From Luteococcus sp048595755 (GTDB lineage: Bacteria; Actinomycetota; Actinomycetes; Propionibacteriales; Propionibacteriaceae): a stretch of 64,000 bases of DNA. The stretch is from NCBI RefSeq assembly GCF_048595755.1, contig NZ_CP184360.1, forward strand, positions 124,001 through 188,000, given 5' to 3'. The position numbers were made by a program, and so were the translations under genes. Below, in pieces: positions 35,368-44,383 of this stretch; position 1 is the stretch's first letter, and each line of letters opens with the position of its first letter. The notes under the pieces are model-generated. The model was not told the DNA's origin. It was given only the letters and a program-made list of their open reading frames with translations, and searched no databases.

Positions 35368-36348
35368 ATGATCATCGAACTCAAGGAGACCTCCACCTCC
35401 CAGATCGCGCGCGCCATCCAGAAGGCGCACCAGCGCACCGGGAACACCGCGCTCGCCTTCACCCTGGTGGTGGTGACCCAGGAGAAGCACTACGACAAGG
35501 TCTTCCAGGCCTGTCTGCAGGCCGGGGCCGAGCATCCCTCGCGGATCCTGCTGGTGGTGCACGGCAATGGCGACGAATCGCGCCTCGACGCGGAGATCCG
35601 CACCGGCGAGGGCATCCCGGGAGACATCGTCACCCTGCGGATGCACGGCGAGCTGGCCGAGCACAGCGGATCGGTCGTGCTGCCCCTGCTGCTGCCCGAT
35701 TCGAAGGTGGTCGCCTGGTGGCCCAACGAATCGCCCGAGCACCCCTCCGACGACCAGGTTGGCGCGCTGGCCAACCGTCGCATCACCGATGCGGCGGGAG
35801 CCCGCAATCCGGTGGATGCGGTCACCATCCGCGCCCGCTACCACTCCCCCGGTGACACCGACCTGACGTGGACCCGGCTCACGCCGTGGCGGGCCCTGCT
35901 GGCCGCCGCCGTCGACCAGTACCCGGGCCGGGTGCGCAAGGTGACGGTGGAGGCCGCCCGCGACAATGCCCCGGCCGAACTGATGGCCGCCTGGTTGCAG
36001 GCCCGGCTGCAGGTGCCGGTCGATCGGAAGGTCACCAAGGGCCCCGGCATCACCGGTGTTCGCCTCAACACCGCCGCCGGTGACATCGCCGTGGTGCGAC
36101 CCCCGGGGGCCAACACGGCGAGCTACCTGGTTCCCGGCCAGCCGGAACGCGAGGTGGCCCTGAAGCGCCGCGACATCAACGAGCTGATCACCGAGGAACT
36201 GCGCCGGATGGATCCCGATGCCATCTTCGAGCAGGCGACCCAAGTCTTGCTGGACCGTCACAAGCAGACGCTGGAAGAATCGACGGGAACCGGTGATGCG
36301 CCGGCCAAGTCGAAGAAGACCAGTCGCTCCCAGGGAGACACGCAATGA
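35368..36348 (+). CDS. opcA: Glucose-6-phosphate dehydrogenase assembly protein OpcA
   Basis: 326 residues, matching OpcA across its length: LKETSTSQIARAIQKAH at the N-terminus, VAWWPNESPEHPSDDQVG in the middle, and YLVPGQPEREVALKRRDIN toward the end. OpcA is a non-catalytic partner that affects assembly and redox control of G6PDH in cyanobacteria and actinobacteria. It starts 12 bases after zwf and overlaps pgl by four bases. The C-terminal KSKKTSRSQGDTQ tail is basic and probably disordered. Confidence 0.94.
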   Translation: MIIELKETSTSQIARAIQKAHQRTGNTALAFTLVVVTQEKHYDKVFQACLQAGAEHPSRILLVVHGNGDESRLDAEIRTGEGIPGDIVTLRMHGELAEHSGSVVLPLLLPDSKVVAWWPNESPEHPSDDQVGALANRRITDAAGARNPVDAVTIRARYHSPGDTDLTWTRLTPWRALLAAAVDQYPGRVRKVTVEAARDNAPAELMAAWLQARLQVPVDRKVTKGPGITGVRLNTAAGDIAVVRPPGANTASYLVPGQPEREVALKRRDINELITEELRRMDPDAIFEQATQVLLDRHKQTLEESTGTGDAPAKSKKTSRSQGDTQ

Positions 36349-37079
36349 CCACGCCTCGCGTACTGCGACATGAGGACACCGACCAGCTGGTGGCCGATGC
36401 GGCTCAGCACCTGCTGTCCACCTTGTTGCAGCTGCAGGACAGTCAGGAGACCGTGCACCTGTGCCTGACCGGGGGACGCACGGCCAACCGGATCTACGAA
36501 CGCTTCGCAGAGCTGGTCCCCGGTTCCGGGCTGCGCCCCGAATCCCTGCACCTGTGGTGGAGCGACGACTGCTTCGTCTCCACCACCGATCCCGATCGCA
36601 ATGCGCTGCAGGCCTTGTCGATCCTGGCCCGCACCCTGCAACTGTCCAGCGCACAGACCCACCCGATGCCGGCCAGCGACGGCAAGGCCGATCCCACCGA
36701 GGCGGCCTATGCCTATGCCAATGACCTGGACGGGACCATCTTCGACATCTGCCTGCTCGGGCTGGGCCCCGACGGGCACGTCGCCTCGGTCTTCCCCGGG
36801 CGCCCACAGGGGCCCGACCAGGGCAGTTCGCTGGTCATCGGAGTGACCGACTCCCCCAAGCCGCCCTCGGAACGGATCAGCCTGACGCTCAAGGCGATCA
36901 ACCGCTCCCAGCGGGTCTGGGTGTTGGTCAGCGGCACCGACAAGGCCCAGGCCGTCGCCGGAGCGCTGGGCGGGGACCCACAGCTGCCTGCGGCGCAGGT
37001 CCACGGGCAGCAGGAGACCTTGTGGTTCGTCGAGGAGGCCGCCGCCGTCGAGCTGCCCTTCTATCGCTGCGAACTGTGA
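36345..37079 (+). CDS. pgl: 6-phosphogluconolactonase
   Basis: 244 residues, DevB-type lactonase. LTGGRTANRIYERF near residue 45, WWSDDCFV (equivalent to the usual W-x-DER segment), and LGLGPDGHVASVFPG with the catalytic histidine are visible. It hydrolyses 6-phosphogluconolactone from G6PDH. The ATG overlaps the opcA stop. The usual DERxV is replaced by DDCFV, a change also seen in some actinobacterial members, but it is worth noting as a less conserved position. Two hairpins follow the stop. Confidence 0.93.
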   Translation: MTTPRVLRHEDTDQLVADAAQHLLSTLLQLQDSQETVHLCLTGGRTANRIYERFAELVPGSGLRPESLHLWWSDDCFVSTTDPDRNALQALSILARTLQLSSAQTHPMPASDGKADPTEAAYAYANDLDGTIFDICLLGLGPDGHVASVFPGRPQGPDQGSSLVIGVTDSPKPPSERISLTLKAINRSQRVWVLVSGTDKAQAVAGALGGDPQLPAAQVHGQQETLWFVEEAAAVELPFYRCEL

Positions 37080-37080
37080 G

Positions 37081-37156
37081 GGTGGGCGCACCCGCCCACC
37101 GCCGAAGAAAGGCCCCAACACGCCGAAGAGGCCCGGACACTCGTCCGGGCCTCTTC
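37081..37156. terminator. Two successive hairpins between pgl and rbpA
   Basis: GGTGGGCG/CGCCCACC at 37081-37100 follows the pgl stop directly. A second, perfect 14-bp stem GAAGAGGCCCGGAC/GTCCGGGCCTCTTC with a four-base loop spans 37125-37156, just before the rbpA stop on the minus strand. Together they separate two convergent operons. Confidence 0.82.
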
Positions 37157-37164
37157 ACGACTTG

Positions 37165-37521
37165 TCAGTAGATGACGTCCCCACGGGCACGACGATCGTG
37201 CAGGATCTGCAGCGCCTCCTCGAGGATGGCCTTGGCCTCCTCGTCGCTACGACGCTCCTTCACGTAGGCCAGGTGCGTCTTGTACGGCAGGATCTTCGGC
37301 GGGGGCGGCGGGTTCTCCGCGTCCGTGCTGGCCGGCAAGCCGCACCGAGGGCAGTCCCAGTCCTCCGGGATCGCCGCCTCGGCGGAAAAGGCGGGCCGGG
37401 TCTCATGTCCGTTCGAGCAGAAGAAGGAGACATACAGCCGAGGAGCGGCGTCTCCACGCTCCGCCTCGCCCATGGGTCCTGCTCCTACGCGGCTCCCCCG
37501 AATGGCGCTGCCACCTGCCAC
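37165..37521 (-). CDS. rbpA: RNA polymerase-binding protein RbpA
   Basis: 118 residues. The N-terminal tail SAIRGSRVGAGPMGEAERG, the zinc/core domain with CSNGHETRP and DCPRCGLP, and the sigma-interacting helix KTHLAYVKERRSDEEAKAIL near the end match RbpA closely. It binds the principal sigma factor and RNA polymerase and stabilises open complexes; it is restricted to actinobacteria. The start is the GTG at 37521. Upstream on the same strand are secG and then the tpiA-pgk-gap cluster, a familiar actinobacterial arrangement. Confidence 0.96.
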   Translation of the reverse strand: MAGGSAIRGSRVGAGPMGEAERGDAAPRLYVSFFCSNGHETRPAFSAEAAIPEDWDCPRCGLPASTDAENPPPPPKILPYKTHLAYVKERRSDEEAKAILEEALQILHDRRARGDVIY

Positions 37522-37596
37522 AGTTGTTCTCCTATTGTCACAAGTTCCACAAGATCTCCCGCGGGACGCGGGTGGCGCGGTCAGTGCGCCGGGGCC

Positions 37597-37839
37597 TCAG
37601 CTGGCGCGGTAGAGCAGCAGCAGACCGATGATGGTGATGAACCACAGCAGACCCACGATCACCGTCAGACGGTCGAGGTTGCGTTCGGCCACCGACGTGC
37701 CACCCATCGAGGTGGACATGCCACCGCCGAACAGGTCGGACATGCCGCCGCCACGCCCCTTGTGGAGCAGGATGAACAACGCCAGGATCACGCTCAACAC
37801 GACCAAGACGATCGACAGAGTCATGATGGGCCAAGTCAT
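37597..37839 (-). CDS. secG: Protein translocase subunit SecG
   Basis: 80 residues from ATG 37839, with two membrane helices flanking a cytoplasmic Gly-rich loop (HKGRGGGMSDLFGGGMS) and RNLDRLTVIVG before the second helix, as in SecG. It is a small subunit of the SecYEG channel. The frame is open further upstream to a GTG at 37893, and a shorter start lies at 37824. The chosen start gives the usual family length, but no clear Shine-Dalgarno supports it. It lies between tpiA and rbpA, and a hairpin behind tpiA suggests it has its own promoter. Confidence 0.9.
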   Translation of the reverse strand: MTWPIMTLSIVLVVLSVILALFILLHKGRGGGMSDLFGGGMSTSMGGTSVAERNLDRLTVIVGLLWFITIIGLLLLYRAS

Positions 37840-37933
37840 CAGCGGTACCAGAATCACGTGGGCAAGCGTAACCCACCGGGCAAGCTTTTCCACATTCCGA
37901 CGGCTCGTCGCACCGTGTCATCGGCGAACACGA

Positions 37934-37966
37934 GAACGGGGCGCCACCAGCGGTGACGCCCCGTTC
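37934..37966 (-). terminator. Terminator hairpin after tpiA
   Basis: GAACGGGGCGCCACC (37934-37948) and GGTGACGCCCCGTTC (37952-37966) pair over 15 positions with one mismatch and a three-base loop, about 20 bases past the tpiA stop on the minus strand. Confidence 0.75.
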
Positions 37967-37985
37967 GGGTTCTTGCAGCAGAGTC

Positions 37986-38780
37986 TCAGGCAGAGACGGC
38001 GGGCAGCTCGTAGAAGCGCACGATGCCGGCGAACTCCTCCGGATCGAGGCTCGCGCCGCCCACCAGGGCGCCGTCGACGTCGGGCTTGGCCATCAGCTCG
38101 CCGACATTCTTGGCCTTGACCGAGCCGCCGTACTGGATGCGCACGGCCTCGGCGGTCGGGGCGTCGTAGAGCTTGCCGATCTCCTCGCGGATGGCGCCAC
38201 AGACTTCCTGCGCATCCTCGGGAGTGGCAACCTCACCGGTGCCGATGGCCCAGACGGGCTCGTAGGCGATGACCAGGTTGGCCACCTGGGCAGCGCTGAT
38301 CCCGTCGAGGGCGCCCTTGACCTGGTCCAGCGTGTACGAGACCTGGTTGCCGGCCTTGCGCACGTCCAGACCCTCACCGACGCAGATGATCGGCGTCATG
38401 CCGTGCTCGATGACCTTCTTGGCCTTGGCATTGACCACGGCGTCGTCCTCGGCGTGGTACTGGCGGCGCTCCGAGTGGCCGACGACCACGTAGGAGCAGT
38501 TCAGCTTGGCCAGCATCGGGGCGGCCACCTCACCGGTGTAGGCGCCCTTGTCGTACATCGAGACGTCCTGCGCACCGAAGGCGATGGGCAGACGATCACC
38601 CTCGACGAGGGTCTGCACCGTGCGGATGTCGGTGAAGGGAACCAGCACGACGGCCTCGGACTTGGTCTCGTCGTAGCCCTTGTCCTTCAGGGTCCAGGCG
38701 AGCTTCTGCACCAGGCCGGTGGCCTCGACGTGGTCGAGGTTCATCTTCCAGTTGCCGGCCATGATCGGCTTGCGTGCCAT
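37986..38780 (-). CDS. tpiA: Triosephosphate isomerase
   Basis: 264 residues. ARKPIMAGNWKMNLD with the catalytic lysine opens the protein. VVVGHSERR holds the catalytic histidine, and AYEPVWAIGTGEVAT the catalytic glutamate followed by loop 6. YGGSVKAKNV binds the phosphate. It interconverts dihydroxyacetone phosphate and glyceraldehyde 3-phosphate. The ATG overlaps the pgk stop by one base (TGATG), so translation is coupled. It is the last gene of the gap-pgk-tpiA unit before a terminator. Confidence 0.97.
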   Translation of the reverse strand: MARKPIMAGNWKMNLDHVEATGLVQKLAWTLKDKGYDETKSEAVVLVPFTDIRTVQTLVEGDRLPIAFGAQDVSMYDKGAYTGEVAAPMLAKLNCSYVVVGHSERRQYHAEDDAVVNAKAKKVIEHGMTPIICVGEGLDVRKAGNQVSYTLDQVKGALDGISAAQVANLVIAYEPVWAIGTGEVATPEDAQEVCGAIREEIGKLYDAPTAEAVRIQYGGSVKAKNVGELMAKPDVDGALVGGASLDPEEFAGIVRFYELPAVSA

Positions 38781-39991
38781 CAGTTCTTTCCTTCCAGAAC
38801 GGTCAGACCCGGGAGCTCCTTGCCCTCCAGGTATTCGAGCGAGGCGCCGCCACCGGTGGAGATGTGGCCGAACTCCTCGTCCTTGTGGCCCAGCTCGCGC
38901 ACGGCGGCAGCCGAGTCGCCGCCACCGACGACGCTCAGGCCGTCGACCTCGGTGAGGGCCTTGGCCACCGCGGCGGTGCCCTTGCTGAGCTCCTCGATCT
39001 CGAAGACGCCCATCGGGCCATTCCAGACCACGGTCTTGGCGGTCTTGATGGCGTCGGAGAAGAGCTTCTCGGTCTCGGGGCCGATGTCCAGGCCCATCTG
39101 GTCGGCGGGGATGGCGTCGGCCTTGACGACGGTGACCTCACCGTCGACGGTCTTGGCGTCGAAGTCCATGCCCTTGGCGACGCGCACGTCGACGGGCAGC
39201 AGCAGCTGCTTGCCCGACTCCTCGGCCTGTTTGATGTAGCCCTTGCAGGCCTCGAGCGAGGCCTCGTCGAACAGCGACTGGCCGATCTCGTGACCCTGGG
39301 CGGCCAGGAAGGTGTAGGCCATGCCGCCGCCCACGATCACGGTGTCGGCGATCTTGAGCAGGTTGTCGATGACGGCCAGCTTGTCGGCCACCTTGGCGCC
39401 ACCCAGCACGACGGTGAGCGGACGATCGGGATCGGAGAGCACCTTGGAGAAGACGTCGCCCTCCTTCTTCACCAGCAGACCGGCAGCGCTCGGCAGCAGC
39501 GTGGCGATGTCGTAGACCGAGGCCTGCTTGCGGTGCACGACGCCGAAACCGTCGGAGACGTAGACGTCGCCCAGCTCGGCGTACTTCTTGGCCAGCTCGA
39601 CGCGCTCGGCCTCGTCCTTGCTCTCCTCGCCCTTCTCGTAACGAACGTTCTCCATCAGGGCGACCTCGCCGTCGGCCAGGGCCGCGACGGTCTCCTGGGC
39701 GGAGCTGCCCACCACGTCGGAGGCCAGCTTCACGTCGGCGCCGAGCAGCTCGCCCAGGCGCTTGGCGACGGGAGCCAGCGAGTACTTGGGGTTGACCTCA
39801 CCCTTGGGGCGGCCCAGGTGGGCCAGCACGACCACGCGGGCACCGGCCTCGCGCAGCTCGTTCAGGGTGGGCAGTGCGGCCTTGATGCGGCCGTCGTCGG
39901 TGATGGTGTCGCCGTCCAGCGGCACATTGAAATCGCAGCGGATGACTACCCGCTTGCCCTTCAGATCGCCAAGATCCTTGATCGACTTCAC
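38780..39991 (-). CDS. pgk: Phosphoglycerate kinase
   Basis: 403 residues from GTG 39991, with GGAAGGAC upstream. The N-terminal RCDFNVPL and LAHLGRPKGE segments bind 3-phosphoglycerate; VLGGAKVADKL, GPMGVFEIE and the nucleotide-binding VGGGDSAAAV close the C-terminal domain. It transfers phosphate from 1,3-bisphosphoglycerate to ADP. It overlaps tpiA by one base. A hairpin at 40058-40098 lies between it and gap, so part of the transcription may stop after gap. Confidence 0.97.
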   Translation of the reverse strand: MKSIKDLGDLKGKRVVIRCDFNVPLDGDTITDDGRIKAALPTLNELREAGARVVVLAHLGRPKGEVNPKYSLAPVAKRLGELLGADVKLASDVVGSSAQETVAALADGEVALMENVRYEKGEESKDEAERVELAKKYAELGDVYVSDGFGVVHRKQASVYDIATLLPSAAGLLVKKEGDVFSKVLSDPDRPLTVVLGGAKVADKLAVIDNLLKIADTVIVGGGMAYTFLAAQGHEIGQSLFDEASLEACKGYIKQAEESGKQLLLPVDVRVAKGMDFDAKTVDGEVTVVKADAIPADQMGLDIGPETEKLFSDAIKTAKTVVWNGPMGVFEIEELSKGTAAVAKALTEVDGLSVVGGGDSAAAVRELGHKDEEFGHISTGGGASLEYLEGKELPGLTVLEGKN

Positions 39992-40057
39992 GTCGGTCCT
40001 TCCGTCGAGGAATGGGTGGGGCGCCAACGCCCCGGATGTGGTGCAGGTGGTGCGGAT

Positions 40058-40098
40058 GTGACGACGGGGCGGGACGCCGGAGCGTCCCACCCCGTCAC
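40058..40098 (-). terminator. Hairpin between gap and pgk
   Basis: GTGACGACGGGGCGGGACGC (40058-40077) pairs with GCGTCCCACCCCGTCAC (40082-40098) with a small bulge. It is directly downstream of the gap stop and upstream of pgk. A partial terminator that makes gap more abundant than pgk is a reasonable reading. Confidence 0.6.
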
Positions 40099-40115
40099 AC
40101 GGTTTGATCGGGAGA

Positions 40116-41120
<1,005 letters not shown>

Positions 41121-41324
41121 GCGTTATCTCCTTCGAGATATTCGATTGCCTGCCGCCGTAGCGGAAGGCGTGTACGGACATCTCCGAGTGTAACGAATGG
41201 GCAAGGCCCGCGTGCGGCCAGACCGGATCCGCAAGTGGTATCACCGCAAGTGAACACGGGGTGAACAGCCCTCCAGCCGCTTCCTACCAAATGGTCGGAA
41301 GGATCAAATGCCTAGCCACACGCC

Positions 41325-42311
41325 TTAGCGGGCGTCGTCCAGCATCTCCGGGCTCAGGCTGGCCTCCGTGCCGGGAATTCCGCGCTCAGCTGCAACCTTG
41401 TCCGCGGTGGCGAGCAGGCGGCGGATCCGCCCCGCCACGGCGTCCTTCGTGAGGGACGGGACGTGCAGCTGCCCCAGCTCCTCCAGGCTCGCATTCTTGT
41501 GCTCCAGGCGTAACAGGCCGGCCGCCTTCAGGTGATCGGGGACGTCGTCGCCCAGGATCTCCAGCGCCCGCTCCACCCGGGCCCCGGCGGCCACCGCCGC
41601 CCGGGCCGAGCGACGCAGGTTTGCGTCGTCGAAGTTGGCCAGCCGGTTGGCCGAGGCACGCACCTCGCGTCGCATCCTGCGCTCCTCCCAGGCCAGCAGC
41701 GACTCGTGGGCACCCAGCTGGGTGAGCATCGCGGCGATGGCGTCACCGTCGCGGATCACCACCCGGTCGACATTGCGCACCTCTCGCGCCTTGGAACCGA
41801 TCTGCAGTCGTCGGGCCGCGCCCACCAGCGCCAGCGCTGCCTCCGAACCGGGGCAGGTCACCTCCAGGGCCATCGAGCGGCCGGGCTCGGTGAGCGAACC
41901 GTGGACGAGGAAGGCGCCGCGCCAGGCGGCAACCTGGCAGCAGGTGCCACCCCCCACGACGATGGCGGGCAGCCCACGCACCGGACGCCCGTGGGCGTCG
42001 GTCAGGCCCGTCTGGCGCGCCAGGGACTCCCCTTCGCCGACCAGGCGCAGGGTGTAGCGGGTGCCGCGTCGGATCCCGGAACCGGTGACCATGATCAGGT
42101 CTGCGGTGAAGCCGTAGAGGTCCTGGATCGCCGTGCGCAGCCGACGGGCAGCCGCCCCCGTGTCCAGCTCGGCCTCGATCACGATCCGGCCACTGACGAT
42201 GTGGATGCCCCCGGCGAAGCGCAGCATGCTGGCCACCTCGGCGCGTCGACAGCACGGCTTGGTCACCTTGATGGTGGCGAGCTCCGCCTTCACCTGCTGG
42301 GTCATGGCCAT
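41325..42311 (-). CDS. whiA: DNA-binding protein WhiA
   Basis: 328 residues from ATG 42311 with GGAAGGA upstream. The N-terminal half is the LAGLIDADG-like fold (CCRRAEVASMLRFAGGIHI and the segments around GTCCQVAAWRGAFLVHGSL). The C-terminal half is a helix-turn-helix with LRRSARAAVAAGARVERAL and LTKDAVAGRIRRLLATA. WhiA controls sporulation division in Streptomyces, and in non-sporulating Gram-positives affects division and chromosome segregation. It follows yvcK on the same strand, in the conserved uvrC-rapZ-yvcK-whiA cluster. Confidence 0.95.
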   Translation of the reverse strand: MAMTQQVKAELATIKVTKPCCRRAEVASMLRFAGGIHIVSGRIVIEAELDTGAAARRLRTAIQDLYGFTADLIMVTGSGIRRGTRYTLRLVGEGESLARQTGLTDAHGRPVRGLPAIVVGGGTCCQVAAWRGAFLVHGSLTEPGRSMALEVTCPGSEAALALVGAARRLQIGSKAREVRNVDRVVIRDGDAIAAMLTQLGAHESLLAWEERRMRREVRASANRLANFDDANLRRSARAAVAAGARVERALEILGDDVPDHLKAAGLLRLEHKNASLEELGQLHVPSLTKDAVAGRIRRLLATADKVAAERGIPGTEASLSPEMLDDAR

Positions 42312-42509
42312 GGGGTCTGGATCCTTCCTACTGAACCGTGTGGACCATCCGGAATCCGGCCCCGCCCGGCACACCTGCCCTGACGGGCACGCGGCAGCGC
42401 GTTGGCCGGCCGTCCAGTCCTCCCCCGAGGCCTCGGGACGAAGCCCTCAGGGTGCCGATTCAACCACGTCGGGCCAACCGCGTCACCCGACGCCCGCCGC
42501 GGCATCCGC

Positions 42510-43457
42510 TCAGCAGCCCAGCACCTCCGAGTAGACCGAGGCCAGCCGCAGGGGATCGTGGCGGGCCGAACCATCCCGCATCGCGACGTCGGCGACCACG
42601 AGTTCCGCCCCCAGGGAGCTCACGAAGGTCTCCAGGTGGGCATCGGCGAAGGTCTGGTCTGCGATCACCACGTCGAGCCGCAGTTCGGGGGCGTGGTCGG
42701 CGAGCAGCTCGATGTGCCGCGAGGGGGTGAACCCGTCGGTCTCACCGGCCGACGACATGTTGAGGGTGACCACCTTGCGAGCGGGCGAGTTGACGATGGC
42801 CTGGGCCAGCTCCGAGACCAACAGGTGCGGCAGGACCGAGGTGAACCACGATCCCGGCCCCAGCACCACGAAGTCGCTCTCCATCACGGCCTGCACCGCA
42901 TCCGGGCAGGCGGCGGCATCCTGGGGCTCCAACCGGATCTTCTGCACATGGGCGCGCGTCTTGGCGACGGTCGCCTGGCCCGCCAGCGTGCACACCTCGT
43001 CGGGGCGCAGCGGATCGAGCCCGATCACGTCCGCCTCGATGGTCAAGGGGGTCAGTGACATCGGCAGCACCCGGCCGCGGGTGCGCAACAGCTCCCCCAC
43101 CTGGTCGAGGCCCGCCACGGGGTCACCCAGGTGTTGCCACAGCCCCGCGATCAGCAGGTTGCCCACGGCATGGCCGGCCAGGGGCCCGGTGCCCCCGAAG
43201 CGGGACTGCAGCACGTCGGCCCACTGCCGGCCGGCATGGTCGTCGCCGCACAGTGCGGCCAGCGCCATGCGAAGGTCTCCCGGTGGCAGGCAGTCGAACT
43301 CGGAACGCAGTCGTCCCGAGGAACCTCCGTCGTCGGCCACCGTGACCACCGCGGTGAGGCGTTCGGTGACGCGTCGCAGGGCGCTCAGGCTGGCATGCAG
43401 TCCGTGGCCACCGCCCAGGGCGGTCACGCACGGCCGGGCGGTACGCATCGAGCTCAT
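42510..43457 (-). CDS. yvcK: YvcK family gluconeogenesis/cell-envelope regulator
   Basis: 315 residues, 2-phospho-L-lactate-transferase-like fold. ALGGGHGLHASLSALRRV and VVTVADDGGSSGRLR at the N-terminus are diagnostic, followed by GNLLIAGLWQHLGD and LGPGSWFTSVLPHLL. YvcK/GlmR-type proteins bind UDP-GlcNAc and tune carbon flow into cell-wall precursors. The ATG at 43457 lies four bases after the rapZ stop, so the two are coupled. A 198-base spacer separates it from whiA downstream; no strong terminator is seen in that gap. Confidence 0.94.
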   Translation of the reverse strand: MSSMRTARPCVTALGGGHGLHASLSALRRVTERLTAVVTVADDGGSSGRLRSEFDCLPPGDLRMALAALCGDDHAGRQWADVLQSRFGGTGPLAGHAVGNLLIAGLWQHLGDPVAGLDQVGELLRTRGRVLPMSLTPLTIEADVIGLDPLRPDEVCTLAGQATVAKTRAHVQKIRLEPQDAAACPDAVQAVMESDFVVLGPGSWFTSVLPHLLVSELAQAIVNSPARKVVTLNMSSAGETDGFTPSRHIELLADHAPELRLDVVIADQTFADAHLETFVSSLGAELVVADVAMRDGSARHDPLRLASVYSEVLGC

Positions 43458-43461
43458 CGCC

Positions 43462-44334
43462 TCACTCCTTGCCCAGGTCGCGGTGCATCACGGTGACGCC
43501 GATCTGCTTGGCACGCAGCCGACGCCCGAACTCCTCGCTCATCGCGGTGGAGCGGTGCTTGCCACCGGTGCACCCGATCGCGATGGTCACCTGGCGCTTG
43601 CCCTCGCGGATGTACCCGGGGGTCATCGTGTCGAACAGCGACTCGAGCTGGTCCAGGAAGGCCTCGGCCCCGGTCTGGGACAGCACATAACCGCTGACCG
43701 CCTCGGACAGACCGGTCTGCGGACGCAGCTCGGGCACCCAGTGCGGATTGGGCAGGAAACGCACGTCGAGCACCAGGTCGGCATCCAGCGGCAGTCCGTT
43801 CTTGAAGCCGAAGCTCATCACGGCCACCCTGATGCGGGCACCGTCGTCACCGCCATAGGCGTGGGCCACGCGGGCGGAGAGCTGGTGCACATTGATGTTG
43901 GTGGTGTCGATCACCAGGTCTGCCGAGGCGCGCAGCGTGGAGAGCATCGCGCGTTCCTTGACCACCCCGTCCAGCAACCGGCCATCGCCCTGCAGCGGCA
44001 GGGGGCGTCGGGTGGACTCCTGCCGCTTCACGATGGCGGCGTCGTCGGCCTCCAGGTAGAGCACCTCGATGTCGATGCCCTCCCCCGTCAGCTGCGCGAA
44101 GATCGACCCGAGCTGCTCGAACAGGGTGCGGCTGCGCACGTCGAGCACGACGCCGAGCTTGCCGATGTTGTTGTGGCGCGCCAGGTCGACCAGGTTGGGC
44201 AGCAGCGACGGCGGCAGGTTGTCCACGACGTACCAGCCAAGGTCCTCCATGGCGTGGGCGGCCGTGCGCCGACCGGCGCCGGACATGCCCGTGATGATGA
44301 CGACGCGGGGGTTCAGGGGGCTCGAGGTGCTCAC
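43462..44334 (-). CDS. rapZ: RNase adapter RapZ family protein
   Basis: 290 residues from GTG 44334; ATG 44343 is a near alternative. The P-loop reads GMSGAGRRTAA, with Arg-Arg where Lys-Ser is usual, as in other actinobacterial members. DNLPPSLLP, SFGFKNGLP, DVRFLPNPHWVPELR and the C-terminal IGCTGGKHRSTAM are family signatures. In E. coli RapZ guides degradation of the GlmZ RNA; in actinobacteria, which lack that RNA, the nucleotide- and ligand-binding role is less clear. It lies between uvrC and yvcK in a compact cluster. Confidence 0.93.
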   Translation of the reverse strand: MSTSSPLNPRVVIITGMSGAGRRTAAHAMEDLGWYVVDNLPPSLLPNLVDLARHNNIGKLGVVLDVRSRTLFEQLGSIFAQLTGEGIDIEVLYLEADDAAIVKRQESTRRPLPLQGDGRLLDGVVKERAMLSTLRASADLVIDTTNINVHQLSARVAHAYGGDDGARIRVAVMSFGFKNGLPLDADLVLDVRFLPNPHWVPELRPQTGLSEAVSGYVLSQTGAEAFLDQLESLFDTMTPGYIREGKRQVTIAIGCTGGKHRSTAMSEEFGRRLRAKQIGVTVMHRDLGKE

Positions 44335-44383
44335 AAGGCCCATTATGGACGAGCCCACCGCCGGGAGGGGCCCTTCGGCGAGC